Below, in pieces: positions 12,875-24,328 of a DNA stretch of 64,000 nt. The DNA comes from Tetraselmis striata (taxonomy: Eukaryota; Chlorophyta; Chlorodendrophyceae; Chlorodendrales; Chlorodendraceae). The translations under genes were made by a program, and so were the position numbers. Position 1 is the first letter of the stretch; every line of letters begins with the position of its first letter. The stretch covers positions 1-64,000 of the forward strand of contig VCJN01002687.1 of NCBI GenBank assembly GCA_006384855.1. The letters run 5' to 3'. The notes beneath the pieces are model-generated. The model ran no database searches and was not told the DNA's origin. It worked only from the letters and a program-made list of their open reading frames with translations.

Positions 12875-15126
12875 TGGTACCATGCGATGTGTTCCAAGTG
12901 TGCAGTAGTCTTCAGTAGGTGCACGTAGGTACATGTTAAGGTACATGTAAGGGCTGCCTGTCGCAGTGTGCGGTGACATGCGGTATACATCATGCTGAAT
13001 CGATTGCTGGAAGCAAACGCAGTGGGCAGCATCGTCCACCTCACGCGCCCGGCAGTTCCAAATCCTGTCTTGCCACCCGTTCATTATGCCAAGCGGAGAG
13101 GGCCTCACAGGCAGTTTTGCCAGCCTTTGGTTCCGGATTTTCCTGACGACCTTCATGGAAAATTTGCAGGTGCATCGGACAGCCGACGCTGGTGATGGGT
13201 GAGCTGGCGGCGGCGGTGAATGGTCTGGCAGCTGCGCCCTGGTTCTTCGACCTCAAGGGCCACACCGATCGCGTTTCCCATGTGGCCTTCGACCACACGG
13301 GCGCCTTCCTTGCCTCCGGCAGCGATGATGGCACGGTGCGCATCAGGTAAACAGGGAGCCATATAATGAAAGAGTTCAGTGTAGTCACAGACTGACCCTC
13401 CCAGGCTCCGACATGCCTATGCCTTTCCACCTCTCTCCTGTCCCATCTTCAGGAAATTGATTTTTGGGGGGTGAGATGTTCGGCACACGCTATGTTCCTT
13501 ATGGCGGCAGGATTGTGCATGATTGGGTTACCGATGCCCGCCGCTGCTACCGAATCATGATGCCTTACAACGGGTAACCATGATAACATGCGTGTTGTCC
13601 TCAAGTGTGCCTGAATAACCCGTGAGCCTGAACAGCACCCATGATTCGTGGTCCGCAGAAGGATGGAACAGCCTGATGGAGCACCCTCTGAGCTGCCGAT
13701 GCCAAGCACTGCGGATGCTGCTGTATTGAGCTGCGATGGCGAGCAGGTTCGGTCGCTGGCTTGGAGCGTCAACGGCCTGCTGGCCGCTGGCTGCAGCACA
13801 CCCGGAACGATGAGCGACCGATCAACCGCGTCGTTGTTGATCTGGGCTCGGCAGCTTGGCGACCGCGGCTGCTGGAGTGTGCGACACCGCCTGCGCAGCC
13901 ACGCCGCCGCCGTTGAGGCGCTGGCGTGGTCGCACGACGGCACGCTTCTCGCTAGCGCCGACGTGACCGGCGTGGTTCGGGTTTGGCGCGTCGACGCCGC
14001 GTCGGCGGCGGGCTCCGCCGAGGTGGCCTACCAGGAGTTTGTCGACCGCGAAGAGCACGCGGTGTTCGCGATGTCATTTGCCCCTGACAAGCCGTTACTG
14101 GCCTTCGGCGGGGCCGGTGGGAGAATTAACTTTTGGACCCTGCAGGACGACGACCAGCCGCGAAACGTGTTGGGTGTCGACGCCCCGAAGGGCCCCGGCA
14201 TTGATGCCGAGATCGCCGCCCTCGCCTGGTCGCCCGACGGTGAGGTGCTGGCCGGCTCCGGTATCGGTGGCTGGGTTTCTCTCTGGGGGAAGCCGCTCGA
14301 CCGCGAAAACAGCAGTTCCCCTGAGCTTCCATTATTGGCGACTGAGCTCTTCGCCCACGACGGCGCGGGAGTGTATGGTCTGGCATGGTCGGGAGACGGA
14401 GCGAGGCTGGCGACGGTGGGGTCGAACGCCGCGCGCGTGTACCGCTTGTCGCCGCTCGTCGGCCCGGTGAACCGCCTCGAGCTCGAGGACGAGTTCGTGC
14501 AGACACCCGCTGCCGCGAACCTGCTCTCGGTGGACTTCCATGCCGCGAATTCCGGCACGCTCGTCGCTGCTGGCGGGGCTTCTGACCATACAGTGCGCGG
14601 CTGGCGCGCGCACGACAATCTCAATGTGCGCGGCCCGGAGGCCTTCCTGATGAACTGCACCGAAACTTTCAGCGTCTTTGAGGTGCGTGGCAGCGACTGG
14701 AGCGAGGATGGGCATACGTACGCGGCCAGTTCCTCGCAGGGCGACATCTGCGTGTGGCAGCGGCCGCTCTCGACGGGTGCCGATGGCAGCGCACGCGCCG
14801 GCCCCTGGGAGCTGACGGGCGCGCTGAGCATCCCCAGAGCGGAGTCTCGGCCCATTCCCTCCCATGTCGTCGCCCTCGGCCGAGACGCCGCAATGCTGGC
14901 GGCCGGCGACGACCTGTCCGGGGTCACGGTGTGGTCCTGGACCACCGGCAGCGCCGACCTTGGGAGCTGGGTATTGAGCCACCAGTGGCGCTCTGTCGAC
15001 CGATTGCGAGGCTCAGGCGCCTTGGACCGAGAGATCGCGATGCTTCGCAGTATGAGCCCCGACCTCCTCCCCACTTATTATTCATTGCAATCATACATAT
15101 ATGTGTGCGTGTGTGTCTGTCTGTGT

Positions 15127-15158
<32 letters not shown>

Positions 15159-16225
15159 CTGAGAATCTGCCCAACAACCTGTTTCCAAACTTTTGTATCA
15201 TCATGTCTATCGCAAGGTATGTGTACATAAACATATAGATCGCTGCAATCGAACTATATCTTCATAGTATCGGTTTCATAGTCGTCCGACCGTATCGGCG
15301 TTTAAGAATGAATGTCGACGCGTGATGTCTAACTCACTGCCCCGCTTTCCCAGGCTTGGCATGGTCCATCGACAGCCGCTTTCTGGCGGCCGGCAGCTCC
15401 AACAACACCGTCTGCGTGCTGCCCGTCGGCTCGGGAGGCGGCGAGGCTCTGCACCTCCAGGGTCACGCGTCGCCGGTGCTGGCGGTCGCGTGGACGGCGC
15501 GCAGCGCAGAAGTGCTGCTGCTCGCCAGCGGCTCGGCCGACCGCACCGTGCGAGTGTGGACGCTGCAGCCAAGTGGTGGCACGCGTACGGCGCCACCCAG
15601 CCTGGTCGGCGTGCGCGCAGTCGCAGAGCACACGAGCGACGTCGTAAGTCTAGCGTGGTCGCCCACCCGCCTGCTGGCCAGCGGCAGCGCCGATGCCAGG
15701 GTTATAGTGCACCGCGTCCCGGAACGCGGCGGCGCGCGCCCTTTGGCGCGACGAGTCACGCTGACAGGCCATACCGGCGCCGTCACCGGGCTGTCGTGGT
15801 CGGCAGACGGTGGTCAGCTCGCCAGCTCCTCACTCGACGGCATGGTCCGGGTGTGGGGTCTACCCGAGGGCGACGGCGACCATGTGACGGTGTGGATGCT
15901 GGCGGAGCGCTGCACCTGGAGCCGATGGATAGCGCTGCCGACCCCCCGCCTTGCCTGCGCGCGCCGATCGCCGACGGGGCGGCCGGACCCGCCTGCTGGC
16001 GAGGCGCCCTACACACAGTACGTGTCGTACACTCTGGTCGACTCGGAGCAGCAGTTGGCGCTGCTGCGCCGCATGACATACGGCGACCTCGACGAGGACG
16101 ACCTGTCGCGGCTGGGCCTGCTCGCGGTGCGCGACTTTGCGCTGTCCCCCGTGATCGCCGACCAGGTGTGCCTGGCGGGGAATTCGTCCACGCCGCCATC
16201 CACCGAGTGCACAGTGCCAAGCTGA
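11673..16225 (+). CDS. Membrane-anchored double WD40-propeller protein with STAND-like linker
   Basis: Exons 11673-12433, 13170-13346, 13659-15049 and 15354-16225 join in phase to 1066 residues if translation starts at 11673. The N-terminal 165 residues include FWADSLALPGETGAPLEPVR and the arginine-rich SRRWRRRAG, followed by one hydrophobic helix near residues 167-190 and an Ala/Glu-rich stretch ending in ALLRAAEIAR. This order (repeat region, Arg-rich patch, single membrane helix, coiled linker, WD40) is typical of bacterial NACHT/STAND-WD40 proteins. The rest is WD40: GHTDRVSHVAFDHTGAFLAS, VEALAWSHDGTLLASADVTG, LAWSPDGEVLAGSGIGG, LASGSADRTVRVWTL, GLSWSADGGQLASSSLDG. At least ten repeats suggest two propellers. 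No NTPase domain was found; an upstream one may be missing from my model. Function unknown; bacterial ancestry is inference. Confidence 0.7.
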
Positions 16226-16535
16226 CCATGAAAAGCGGGCATTGCCACCCGGCTGCAGGATTGACTGTGTATCAATTTAATTGCAGTAGAAAGCTCGCTA
16301 GAGTGCACTTGATTGATGCACGAATAATTCATGTATATGTTGAAGCTACGATAATCGACGCTGTTTTGAAATGAATGGCTCCCTTTTGCTTGCCATTTCA
16401 ACGACGCAAACACACTGTAAATCGAACAGCACATGATTGCGTAGTGATCCGTACACACGCTTCCCGGCAGCACCGAGCTCTTTGTCCATGTTGCTACCTC
16501 CCCCAAGAGAGGGCCTTTACATGCCTGTAAGGCTG
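16226..16535. other. Convergent intergenic spacer
   Basis: This is the short gap between the 3' ends of the plus-strand WD40 gene and the minus-strand membrane protein gene. It holds no recognisable gene or repeat. Confidence 0.5.
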
Positions 16536-18618
16536 TCACTCCACATGCGCGTGGAGCGGGCCGTACACCAGCGCGTGGCGCTGCTCTCGGAATTCACTGG
16601 CGGAAAGGCAGTAGGCGTGTAGGGCCACCATGCCGGTGTTGAAAGCCCAAAAGCCTGCAGGGGAGGGGGGAGGGGGGGCAATGAGCAGTCAGCTCCTCTA
16701 TCATTGAATCACAATCAATGATACAGGAGAGGGAATAAGAAGCGAGCGGCACTTCAGCACCCATCACGAGTGAATGGTGTGTTTATATGGATGAGTGAGT
16801 CTCGAGTGAGTGGGCAATAATCATCCTTTAGGAAGGTTTCAACAAATTTGTGAATGCTAGCTGCTAGGGACGGTGGGCTCGGAAAAGGGGGGGGGGGGGG
16901 GTTCACCCAGCGTGATGAACGAGGCCTGGGACGATCGCAGCCAGCGGCACAGCGGCGCATCCAGTGCGGCCGCCGCCAGGAGAGCGGGGGCCACGACGGC
17001 GACCAGGAACAGGAGCCACCTGCGCGCCGCCGCCACAGGGGCGGACCTCGCCGTCAACCATCGACCATCAACCCCCCTCCCGGCTCTTGCAGGGATGGTC
17101 ACAACGTGTGCATGGGCAGCACCCGTGCGAGGAGACACAGGGGGAATCAACGCAGCGCGCGAGATAGAGGAGAGGATGTTATTTGTAGCATGATAGCATC
17201 ATCTCAACATGCAGGTGCCGCCCTCCAGGCAGAAAGGAGGGCATCACGCTGGCACCTCCGACATTCAAGCACAACTCCAGTAATCCAAGATCTGGCCTTA
17301 ACAAGATCCACAGTAACGATTGAACCTGCCCGCATTGTATCTGCCTAAACGACAACTACCTGATGAGCCCACATTAACCCGGATTGAGAAACTGCAATCT
17401 GGAAACACCAAATCCGGAAACTCGAAGCGGTGAAGGTTGATGCTCGATGCGCCGGCATCCGTGTGGTCAACGGTTATATCTATCCGAGAACAGCGCTGTC
17501 CGGACGATCCACCGCCCCCCTGCAGCACACATGCCCCCTCTCTCGATCACCCCACGCCTCTCTCGCACAGCAACGCGCCGAGTGAGCGAGCAAGGGCGCA
17601 CACCTTCTTGCCTCGCGTGTCATTTGCACGCTCGCAGCGCACTTTGGCACCAGCCAGGCCGGCTGCCGCAGCTGCAGAGCCATCACTGCGCCGCCCGCCA
17701 ACACCACCCCCTGCACGTACAACTGGTCCGGCAGCGCGTCCACGCCCGCCGCGTGGCCCGCCATGGCCGCCACAGGCACCACAATCGCCGCCGCCACCAG
17801 GCGCCGGCGCACGCGGGCGCCGGCCGGCAGCGTGGCGACGTCCGAGAGGCCGCCCATGTCCACCAGGCAGCCGGCGGCGATGCCGAGGCAAGAGCAGGCG
17901 GTGAAGCCCATGTCACCGGCGTAGGCCAGCCCGCGCAGGGGGCTCCCGGGGCGCAGCAGGCTGTGAAATGCCAGTCCGCAGGCCGACATGGCGGCGTACG
18001 AGGCGAATGCGGCGCCCCAGGCGAACGCGCCGGGCCGACTGCGCGCGCGGCCCAACAGCAGCCCGCCTGCGGCAATCGCGCCTGCAGCATGGGGCCAGGG
18101 ATTAGAAGGTTAGTGCACCAACTCAGGTTAATGTGTCATCTGGGAATGAAAAGAAAGCAGTGAAAAAATTAACAGATATGAAAGAATTAACAGATATAAA
18201 GTTGACATGGTAGCTCTGCTGTTCTCATTCATGCGTATTCATGGAAACGCATATTTTTAACGTAGCCCTATTTCTAACTTGATGGCGTATGAATTCCACT
18301 ACTCTGTCCTCACGATAGATGGTGTAAATCATTCCCTGGTGTTCCCTTATTTTGGGCCATGTCCGGTTTGTTGGGGGGGGGGGGGGGGGGGGGGTATCGA
18401 GCCGGAGGGGGCGCCGCCGTACCGTAGGCGATTCCGAACAAGCACGCCGCCGCCAGGAGCGGCCACCGCACGTCAGCGCCGCCCGCCGTCCTCCACACCG
18501 GCGCGGGGCATGCCTCCGCGACGTCCGGCGGGAACAGGCGCGCCCAGAGGGACGGCGCGACGCGCCGCGCTACCCGCGCGCTGAACGGAAAAAACTCGGC
18601 CGCTGCCTCTGCCGACAT
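16536..18618 (-). CDS. Multi-pass membrane protein of unknown function
   Basis: Four minus-strand exons, 18423-18618, 17643-18081, 16907-17019 and 16536-16654, join in phase to 288 residues with a start at 18618 (MSAEAAAEFFPFSARV). Hydrophobic helices include PLLAAACLFGIAYGAIAAGG, SYAAMSACGLAFHSLL, AYAGDMGFTACSCLGIAAG, RLVAAAIVVPVAAMAGHAAG, VVLAGGAVMALQL, WLLFLVAVVAPALLAAAAL and FITLGFWAFNTGMVALHAYC, so about seven membrane spans are likely. The short C-terminus ends in a charged region. The donors used include GTACGG, GTGCGC and GTGAAC; a poly-C tract lies just downstream of two of them. I do not recognise the family. An integral membrane protein is well supported; a transporter or receptor role would be a guess. 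Confidence 0.6.
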
Positions 18619-19680
18619 ACTCGCCGTCCGGTGATGAAGCCCACTGCTGCCGAACGTTCGTGGGTTTCCGGAACTTGTGGGGCGAACGCCTACAGTTTGT
18701 TCGTCCAGTCGTTGTGAGGGGCGCCCGTGCTGTACGCGACGTGATCACTCAGTTCCCCCGGTGCATGTGCTGCGCGACGCGGTGGGGGCTGCGCAGGCTT
18801 GGCTTGGTGTAGCGACGATGTAGCGGGCGCGATATGCTCACCGCACCAGCACAGCATGTGGCGGGTGATTTGCTCGTGGGCGCTTCTGTGGCAGGTGGCA
18901 GGTTATTGCTCGTCCTCACGCTGAACTCCGAAATCGATTTTCCCCCGACGAGGGGCACCGCGACTCTGCCACGGATGTTGTGGGGCCCCAGGCCATCAGA
19001 TGTGGGGGCGCAGCATACAGCACGGCAGCACGTCTGCGGCATTCTTGCGCAGCGGACGAGGAGAATTTGCGCATCGCTCCGAAACCACTACCGGTTAGCG
19101 ACCACCGGTACCTGGTACAGGGGGCGAAAAAAAAACCTGGTACAGGGTGGATAAATTGCTGCCGTTTCAGCTTGTCAGTCCTCCGCGCCTCGTCCTCGTC
19201 GTCCGACGACGACGACGACGACTCACTCGGCTCCGAAACCACTTGCGCGATACGATTAATCGTTATTTTAAATTTGCGCTACGGTAGCGCACGTGGGCCC
19301 GCCAGCCTGTCGCGCGCATCCCAATCCTGTCGTGACCAACCGACGGCAGCATAAAAACGCAAACGCAAGGTCAGGACGACTCAGGACCCCTCCCCCCTTT
19401 GGCACTCGTGCAGTCCGCCCATAGCAGCCATCATACCACGAGCAAGTCGAACAGGAAGTTGACTAGCCCCCAGCACGCGCCCCTGCTCTCCCACGTTCCT
19501 TCCGGTTCCGCGCAGGCCACTCCGAACAGGACTCAGCCACCTCTCGATGGCAGCCACGTTGGCGCGCCTTGCGGGCGCTCCTCCCGGCTTCCCCACCGCC
19601 GCCGCCTCGCCGCGGGCCCCGCCGGCTGTGCCCCGCCTTCCGCGCTCGCTCCAACCTTGCGCGGCCCCTCAACGGGCGGC
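18619..19680. other. Divergent intergenic region
   Basis: The stretch lies between the minus-strand membrane protein gene and the plus-strand helicase-associated-domain gene, and should hold both promoters. No TATA-like motif stands out. A short acidic Ser/Asp-rich minus-strand frame near 19160-19242 has no other support. Confidence 0.4.
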
Positions 19681-20206
19681 ATGGCCCCACGCGTGGAGTT
19701 CACTAAAAGGTAAGGTATATGGGTGCCGAGAGTGCGCGCGAGGCGGGCCGGCGGGGGGGGGGGGGGGGGGGGGGGGGGGTCGGCATTGTTATTTGAATGC
19801 TCTCGACTCCAAGCCTTGCCCATGAACCTGTAAACCAGTCCTGGTATCAACAAAGGGACCACTTTGGTATCAATAGGCGGCGACTGAATATTTTGTTGTT
19901 ATTCATGTCAGGGGGTCGACACGTCACCCCCCCCCCCCCCCCCCTCTTTTCTGCGATCCTCGCTGTTGCATTGTTATCCCTGATTTGCGCCCTCAGTAAG
20001 CGGGCGCTGCTTGCTGTGCGGGCTGCTGCAGTGGCGCTTCCATCGGCGACGTCCGGGGACGAGGCGGCCGGGGCAGCGTCGAGCACGGAGGAGGCGCGCT
20101 GGGAGGAGCGCTTCCAGGAGCTGTTGGCGGTAAGCCCCGGAATAATCGCTCAAACTCGCCGCTGACTCCTGCTGGCACATCCTGAGGAAGACGTGGAGAG
20201 GGGGGA

Positions 20207-20239
<33 letters not shown>

Positions 20240-21462
20240 TGACGTCGACGGCGACGTTCGGCGCGCAGTACAAGGCGGAGTGGGGGCACTGCAACGTGGT
20301 GCTGGGCAGTCCGCTTGTGCGCTGGGTCTACAAGCTGCGTGACCTCAAGGCGGAGGGCAAGGTGCCGCAGGAGCGCGTGGCCAAGCTGGACTCCGTCGGG
20401 TGAGGCCGGTGCCGTGACCCTTGCCGCCATCCGGCTGGGTTGCCTTGCGATTGTGCCGGCACTCAGGCAATGCCAGCGTGCGGCAGGTTCGAGTGGCAAC
20501 ACCCCTTTGACACGGCGGGCGGCGACTGGCAGGAGATGCTCTCCGCGCTGGCGGCCTTCCAGGCGGAGCACGGCCACTGCGACGTGAAGAAGAAGTACGA
20601 CAAGGACCCTGCACTGGGCTACTGGGTCAACGAGCAGCGCATTGCCAAAAGGTGCACTGAACACCGGCCGTATGCCCCCCTTCCCCCTATTATTTTCTTC
20701 TTCACCTTCCCATCCTACTCTTCCTGTCGCCTCGTCGCCCACCTTCCTGCCATTCCAATGCCTTGCTTGCGGCTGGGGAGGGATCGCCCCTGACGGGCCT
20801 GCCCACCCTGACTTGCCAACTTGCTGCTCAATGGGTGATCCCGCCAGGGAGGGGCGGCTGGGCGCGGAACAGCAGGCGGCGCTGGAGGCCATCGGCATGG
20901 AGTGGTCAGCCAAGAAGCAGTGTGGCAGCAAGTTCATGGTCTCCCCCCCCACCACCCCCCCCCCCCCCCCCCCCCCCGCGCCCCAATGTGCCTTGGGAAT
21001 CTTGTTTTCAATGTCCTGCCGCTGGGCAGCTGCCTTGGGAATCCAGCTCGGATGGTCAAGCTTTCTCATGCTGCACTCCCATGTTCCCTGTACCGCTGCC
21101 GCCACGGCTGGGCTCTGCTGCAGGTGGGCTTCCGGCAGCTGGTGGACTACCGCGATGAGCATGGCACGCTGGACATCCCCGTGGACGACCCCCGGTGGGC
21201 GGAGCTGCGCGCATGGGTTCAGGCGCAGCGCGGCGCGCACAAGTAATCCCCCCTCCCCAATCCGGGGTGGCACTCTCCCTGCCTTTCGCCTCTGGCATGT
21301 TGTCGGTGTAACGCAGCGATGCCGCAACCCAACTCTCCACGCTGTGCTCCATGTGGGGATGACGCCTTCCTGAACCTTGCCACGGCATGCAGGAAGGGCA
21401 TCCTATCGGAGAAGCGCGTGGCCTATCTGGAAGGCGTCGGCTTTGACTGGGGGGAGGAGTAG
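19681..21462 (+). CDS. Helicase-associated (HA) domain repeat protein
   Basis: Seven exons (19681-19709, 19997-20129, 20269-20399, 20487-20651, 20848-20938, 21124-21242, 21393-21462) join in phase to 245 residues starting MAPRVEFTK. The protein is almost entirely three helicase-associated (HA) repeats of about 65 residues. Each has the pattern W..........GH.. then LG.WV..QR......L...R...L...GF.W, seen as YKAEWGHCNVVLGSPLVRWV, FQAEHGHCDVKKKYDKDPAL and YRDEHGTLDIPVDDPRWAEL. HA repeats are tri-helical and presumed to bind nucleic acid; stand-alone HA proteins are common in some algae and their roles are unknown. Intron 2 carries a long poly-G tract and intron 5 a long poly-C tract directly after its donor. 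No helicase core is present nearby. Confidence 0.75.
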
Positions 21463-22662
21463 CGGCAGGAGGACTTGTGGCCTCCACTGTATCCGCTCCA
21501 TCGCACTGCAGATGTGGCCGTACATAGTGGTATGGGGTAATATGCCGTTGTGCGCTTAGAAAGCAATGACCAAGCCTGTGATTGGAAGTGACGCCCCAAT
21601 GTAGAGTGTCCCCAAAGCCGCACCTCTGAGCGAGGGCAGCTCTGCTGTGTCCCTGGGTAAGTAGGTCGGGCTGCCTGCTCGAAGCATTACCGGGATGTCT
21701 GCGCGTTCACATCGCCCCGTGCCACATTGACTTGTGCGTACACGTATCCTGAGGTCTCGCTCCTTATCGTGTGAAACAGCTGATATCCAGCAAGGCTCTC
21801 ATTAGACTCCGCGAACGGCAAGGGGGTTTTCTGTGATAATGAGTGCGCACCTGGATCTCTGCCCACCTGCCCAATGGCATGAATAGAACCATGGCGGTGG
21901 TCTAGAAGCGACGGCTTGTGTGTGGGCTTCCCAAACGGCATGGCCCATTTCATCAAGTTCTCCGCCAGACAGCTGTCCGCGCTGTGGCCATGTACACATA
22001 CATTTGGGCATGCGCATCGCTAGTAAGATCCTCCAGCTGCGGCTGGGCGGGCTTCAGTCGCCAGTGTGGGGCCATCCACGTCAGGCATATGGCCCCCGGC
22101 CTGTGCACATAGCAGAACCTTGCATTTACCTCACTCGTCTGGCAGACTCCTCTTGTTTTGGGGGCAATGTAATTGGTGCTTTTTTTTTTTTCGTTTTGTA
22201 GCGATAACGACACATTCATGTGTACTGTACCTCCCAGATCATCTCCAACCTCCGCATGCGAGAGACAATAAACAGGAAACAATTTTGGAAAATATATGAA
22301 TATAAATATACATTCATCTGCCTATACTGTATTCATTATGCGGAGGACATATAGACTTTCCAGCAGGACATTGGAGCTGCAGTTTTGCAAGTGGTTGATA
22401 TAGGCGGATAAATCTGCTTTTAATTTGCTGAGAGCCAAAGAACGCAGAATGTGCTTTCGGCCTGGGCGCGGGCTTGTATTTGCTAGATCACCTGATACGA
22501 GGCCCAAGACAAAGAGCAGCCAGGGACAGTTGTTGATTAGGGAACGCTTTCATGTGTCGCACGCAGCACACTGTGGAGGGCTGGTGTCGTGATCTTAGTT
22601 GCACGATTTTTTTGGTAGGTTAGCAGTATTGCATATTGACTCGAATAACATGATGATTTGCA
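21463..22662. other. Intergenic region, increasingly AT-rich
   Basis: No gene or repeat is recognised. Base composition becomes clearly more AT-rich past about 22150, leading into the retrotransposon remnant. Confidence 0.4.
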
Positions 22663-23770
22663 CTATTTTCGCATTTTTTTAGTATGATTGCATTTTGGAT
22701 GGATGTCGCGTTGGGCGCCCAAATGCAGATTAGGGTCATTCTTAATCACACTTATTTCGACAGAATATAACTCAGCCACACATGGTTTTGCTGTCCCTTT
22801 CCTCGCCGTTTTCCGTATTAATTTCGTCAATTTAATTGCGGACATCGAACTACATTTGGGTCGGCGTTCTATTGTTTCAAACTGGATTTCTGTACCATCA
22901 ATCAAGGTTAATATACGACTTTTCCCAGCATATTGTACAGATACTTGGGCTTCATTAAGCCAAGTTAATCCTAACACGACATCAGCCACATTGAGATCTC
23001 GAAGAACATAAAATTTTCGGTTCTCAAAAGAGTGTCCTGCTATATGAAATGTAATTGTAGCGATCTGTGTACGACTCACACGGGCGTTGACCATTAGCAA
23101 GACGAACCGGAATTTTCTTCGGTAGTTTCTCAATTTGAATATTATTTTTACGGACAAAGTCCTCAGAAATGAAATTCAGTGATGCTGCTTTATCTACTAA
23201 TGCTTCTATATAAGCACCGGTATTTTAGCTGATTTCAACCTTTAATAGTTGCCTGGGATCGTCCCATTTACTTAATGACGCCACAGTAGCTGGTTGTAAT
23301 GCATTATCAACATTACCAGCCGACATATTATAACGGTTTCTGAGTCAAAAATATTTTAGTCAACATTTTCTGACTCTGCGTTAAAATCATCAATGTCCAC
23401 AGACACCTCCTCATCAACACTAGGAGAGCAGAATTCATCAAGAATATCACCAGGTATATTACATTCATTGTGCACCAGCCATATACGAATGGGACACTGC
23501 GTTGGGCAAACTTACATCTGTATGGACAGTAGCATTATCTCGTGAGAAACGGGTAAACATTGGCGTTTTAGCCGGGTACTCTTGGACTAGTTTCCAATGC
23601 TTTGTTATAGCATTAAAATCATCCCAAGCTGGTAGTATAAAAACACCCAGAGTATCATTACGATTAGTTTTACGACAGTGTTCAAAGTGTGCAGCAATTT
23701 GTTCTACTATGTTCCATGGTGGATGAATATAAACTCGTTCACCAGATAAATCCCGTTCTAAAACTGATTC
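22663..23770 (-). mobile_element. Decayed AT-rich Ty3-like retrotransposon pol fragment
   Basis: Read on the minus strand, an upstream domain (HPPWNIVEQIAAHFEHCRKT, LGVFILPAWDD, FTRFSRDN) is followed by an acidic linker and a retropepsin-like segment. The protease active-site region reads ALVDKAASLNFISEDF where families have DSGA, and the flap-distal motif reads ADVVLGLTWLNEAQV. An in-frame stop lies just before the protease (near 23228) and other frame breaks occur, so it is a pseudogene. Its AT-rich composition and codon use differ sharply from the GC-rich surroundings. The upstream domain matches in layout the one in the element at 61-64 kb (NAPYDRIEEFLGHY, IIVVPKWSRKPW), so the two elements share an unusual accessory domain. 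Reverse transcriptase is not visible here. Confidence 0.65.
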
Positions 23771-23799
23771 GTTGACCGATCCAAAAAGGCAGATCTCTC

Positions 23800-24328
23800 C
23801 AGAGCGTCCCCTTCCTAGAGGGTCCCCTCTCCCAGAGGGCCCCCTTCCCAGAGGGTCCGCTTCCCATATAGTGGCGTCCCGACATGTATTGAACCCGTCG
23901 CTGTGCCCGCCAGCGATCCCCAGCCAACCGCTACATGTCGTTGCGCACTCCGCGGTCACTACCCCCAATACGGGTGACCCGCCCCTCGCCCTCACTCCAT
24001 CCGCGTCGACCGTGATATGCGTTCAGCGGGGCGTCCGTTCCCGTTCGTCGCTATGTGTCGGTGGTAGTCCGCTCGGAGAGTCCCCGTTGTGACCGGTGAG
24101 AGCGTCCCGCACTCGCGCACATTTGGCCACCATTCGGCACCCTCTTCGGGTGCTCCCTTCGGCGCGTCTCGACGGCGCACAGCCAGCCGGGACCGGGTTA
24201 GGTCATAGCGCTGGACCCTAGCAGTAGGCGAGCGGGGTAACAGCGGCGTACCGAGGTACAATTCAAAGCCTTTGCGCGAAATTGCGCGCGGCATTACAAT
24301 GCACTTTGCTCGTCATAATGTCGTTTCC
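23800..24328. repeat. Dispersed ~500-bp repeat, copy 1
   Basis: The region from about 23836 to 24328 is highly similar to 29200-29712 in the same orientation. Shared landmarks are GAGGGTCCGCTTCCCATATA, GGCGTCCCGACATGTATTGA, TGGTAGTCCGCTCGGAGAGT and GCGTACCGAGGTACAATTCA. Its left edge is a GAGGG/CCCCT-rich minisatellite made of imperfect 15-base units. It has no coding capacity that I recognise and may be an LTR or a non-autonomous element. This copy is interrupted at its right side by the tyrosine-recombinase element at 24.3-27.5 kb. Confidence 0.7.

Noticed and set aside
14028-15074. 348-codon minus-strand frame
   Set aside because: Antisense shadow of the WD40 exon 13659-15049.
19993-21327. 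444-codon minus-strand frame
   Set aside because: It is antisense to the helicase-associated-domain exons and runs through poly-G/C tracts, with no conserved motif.
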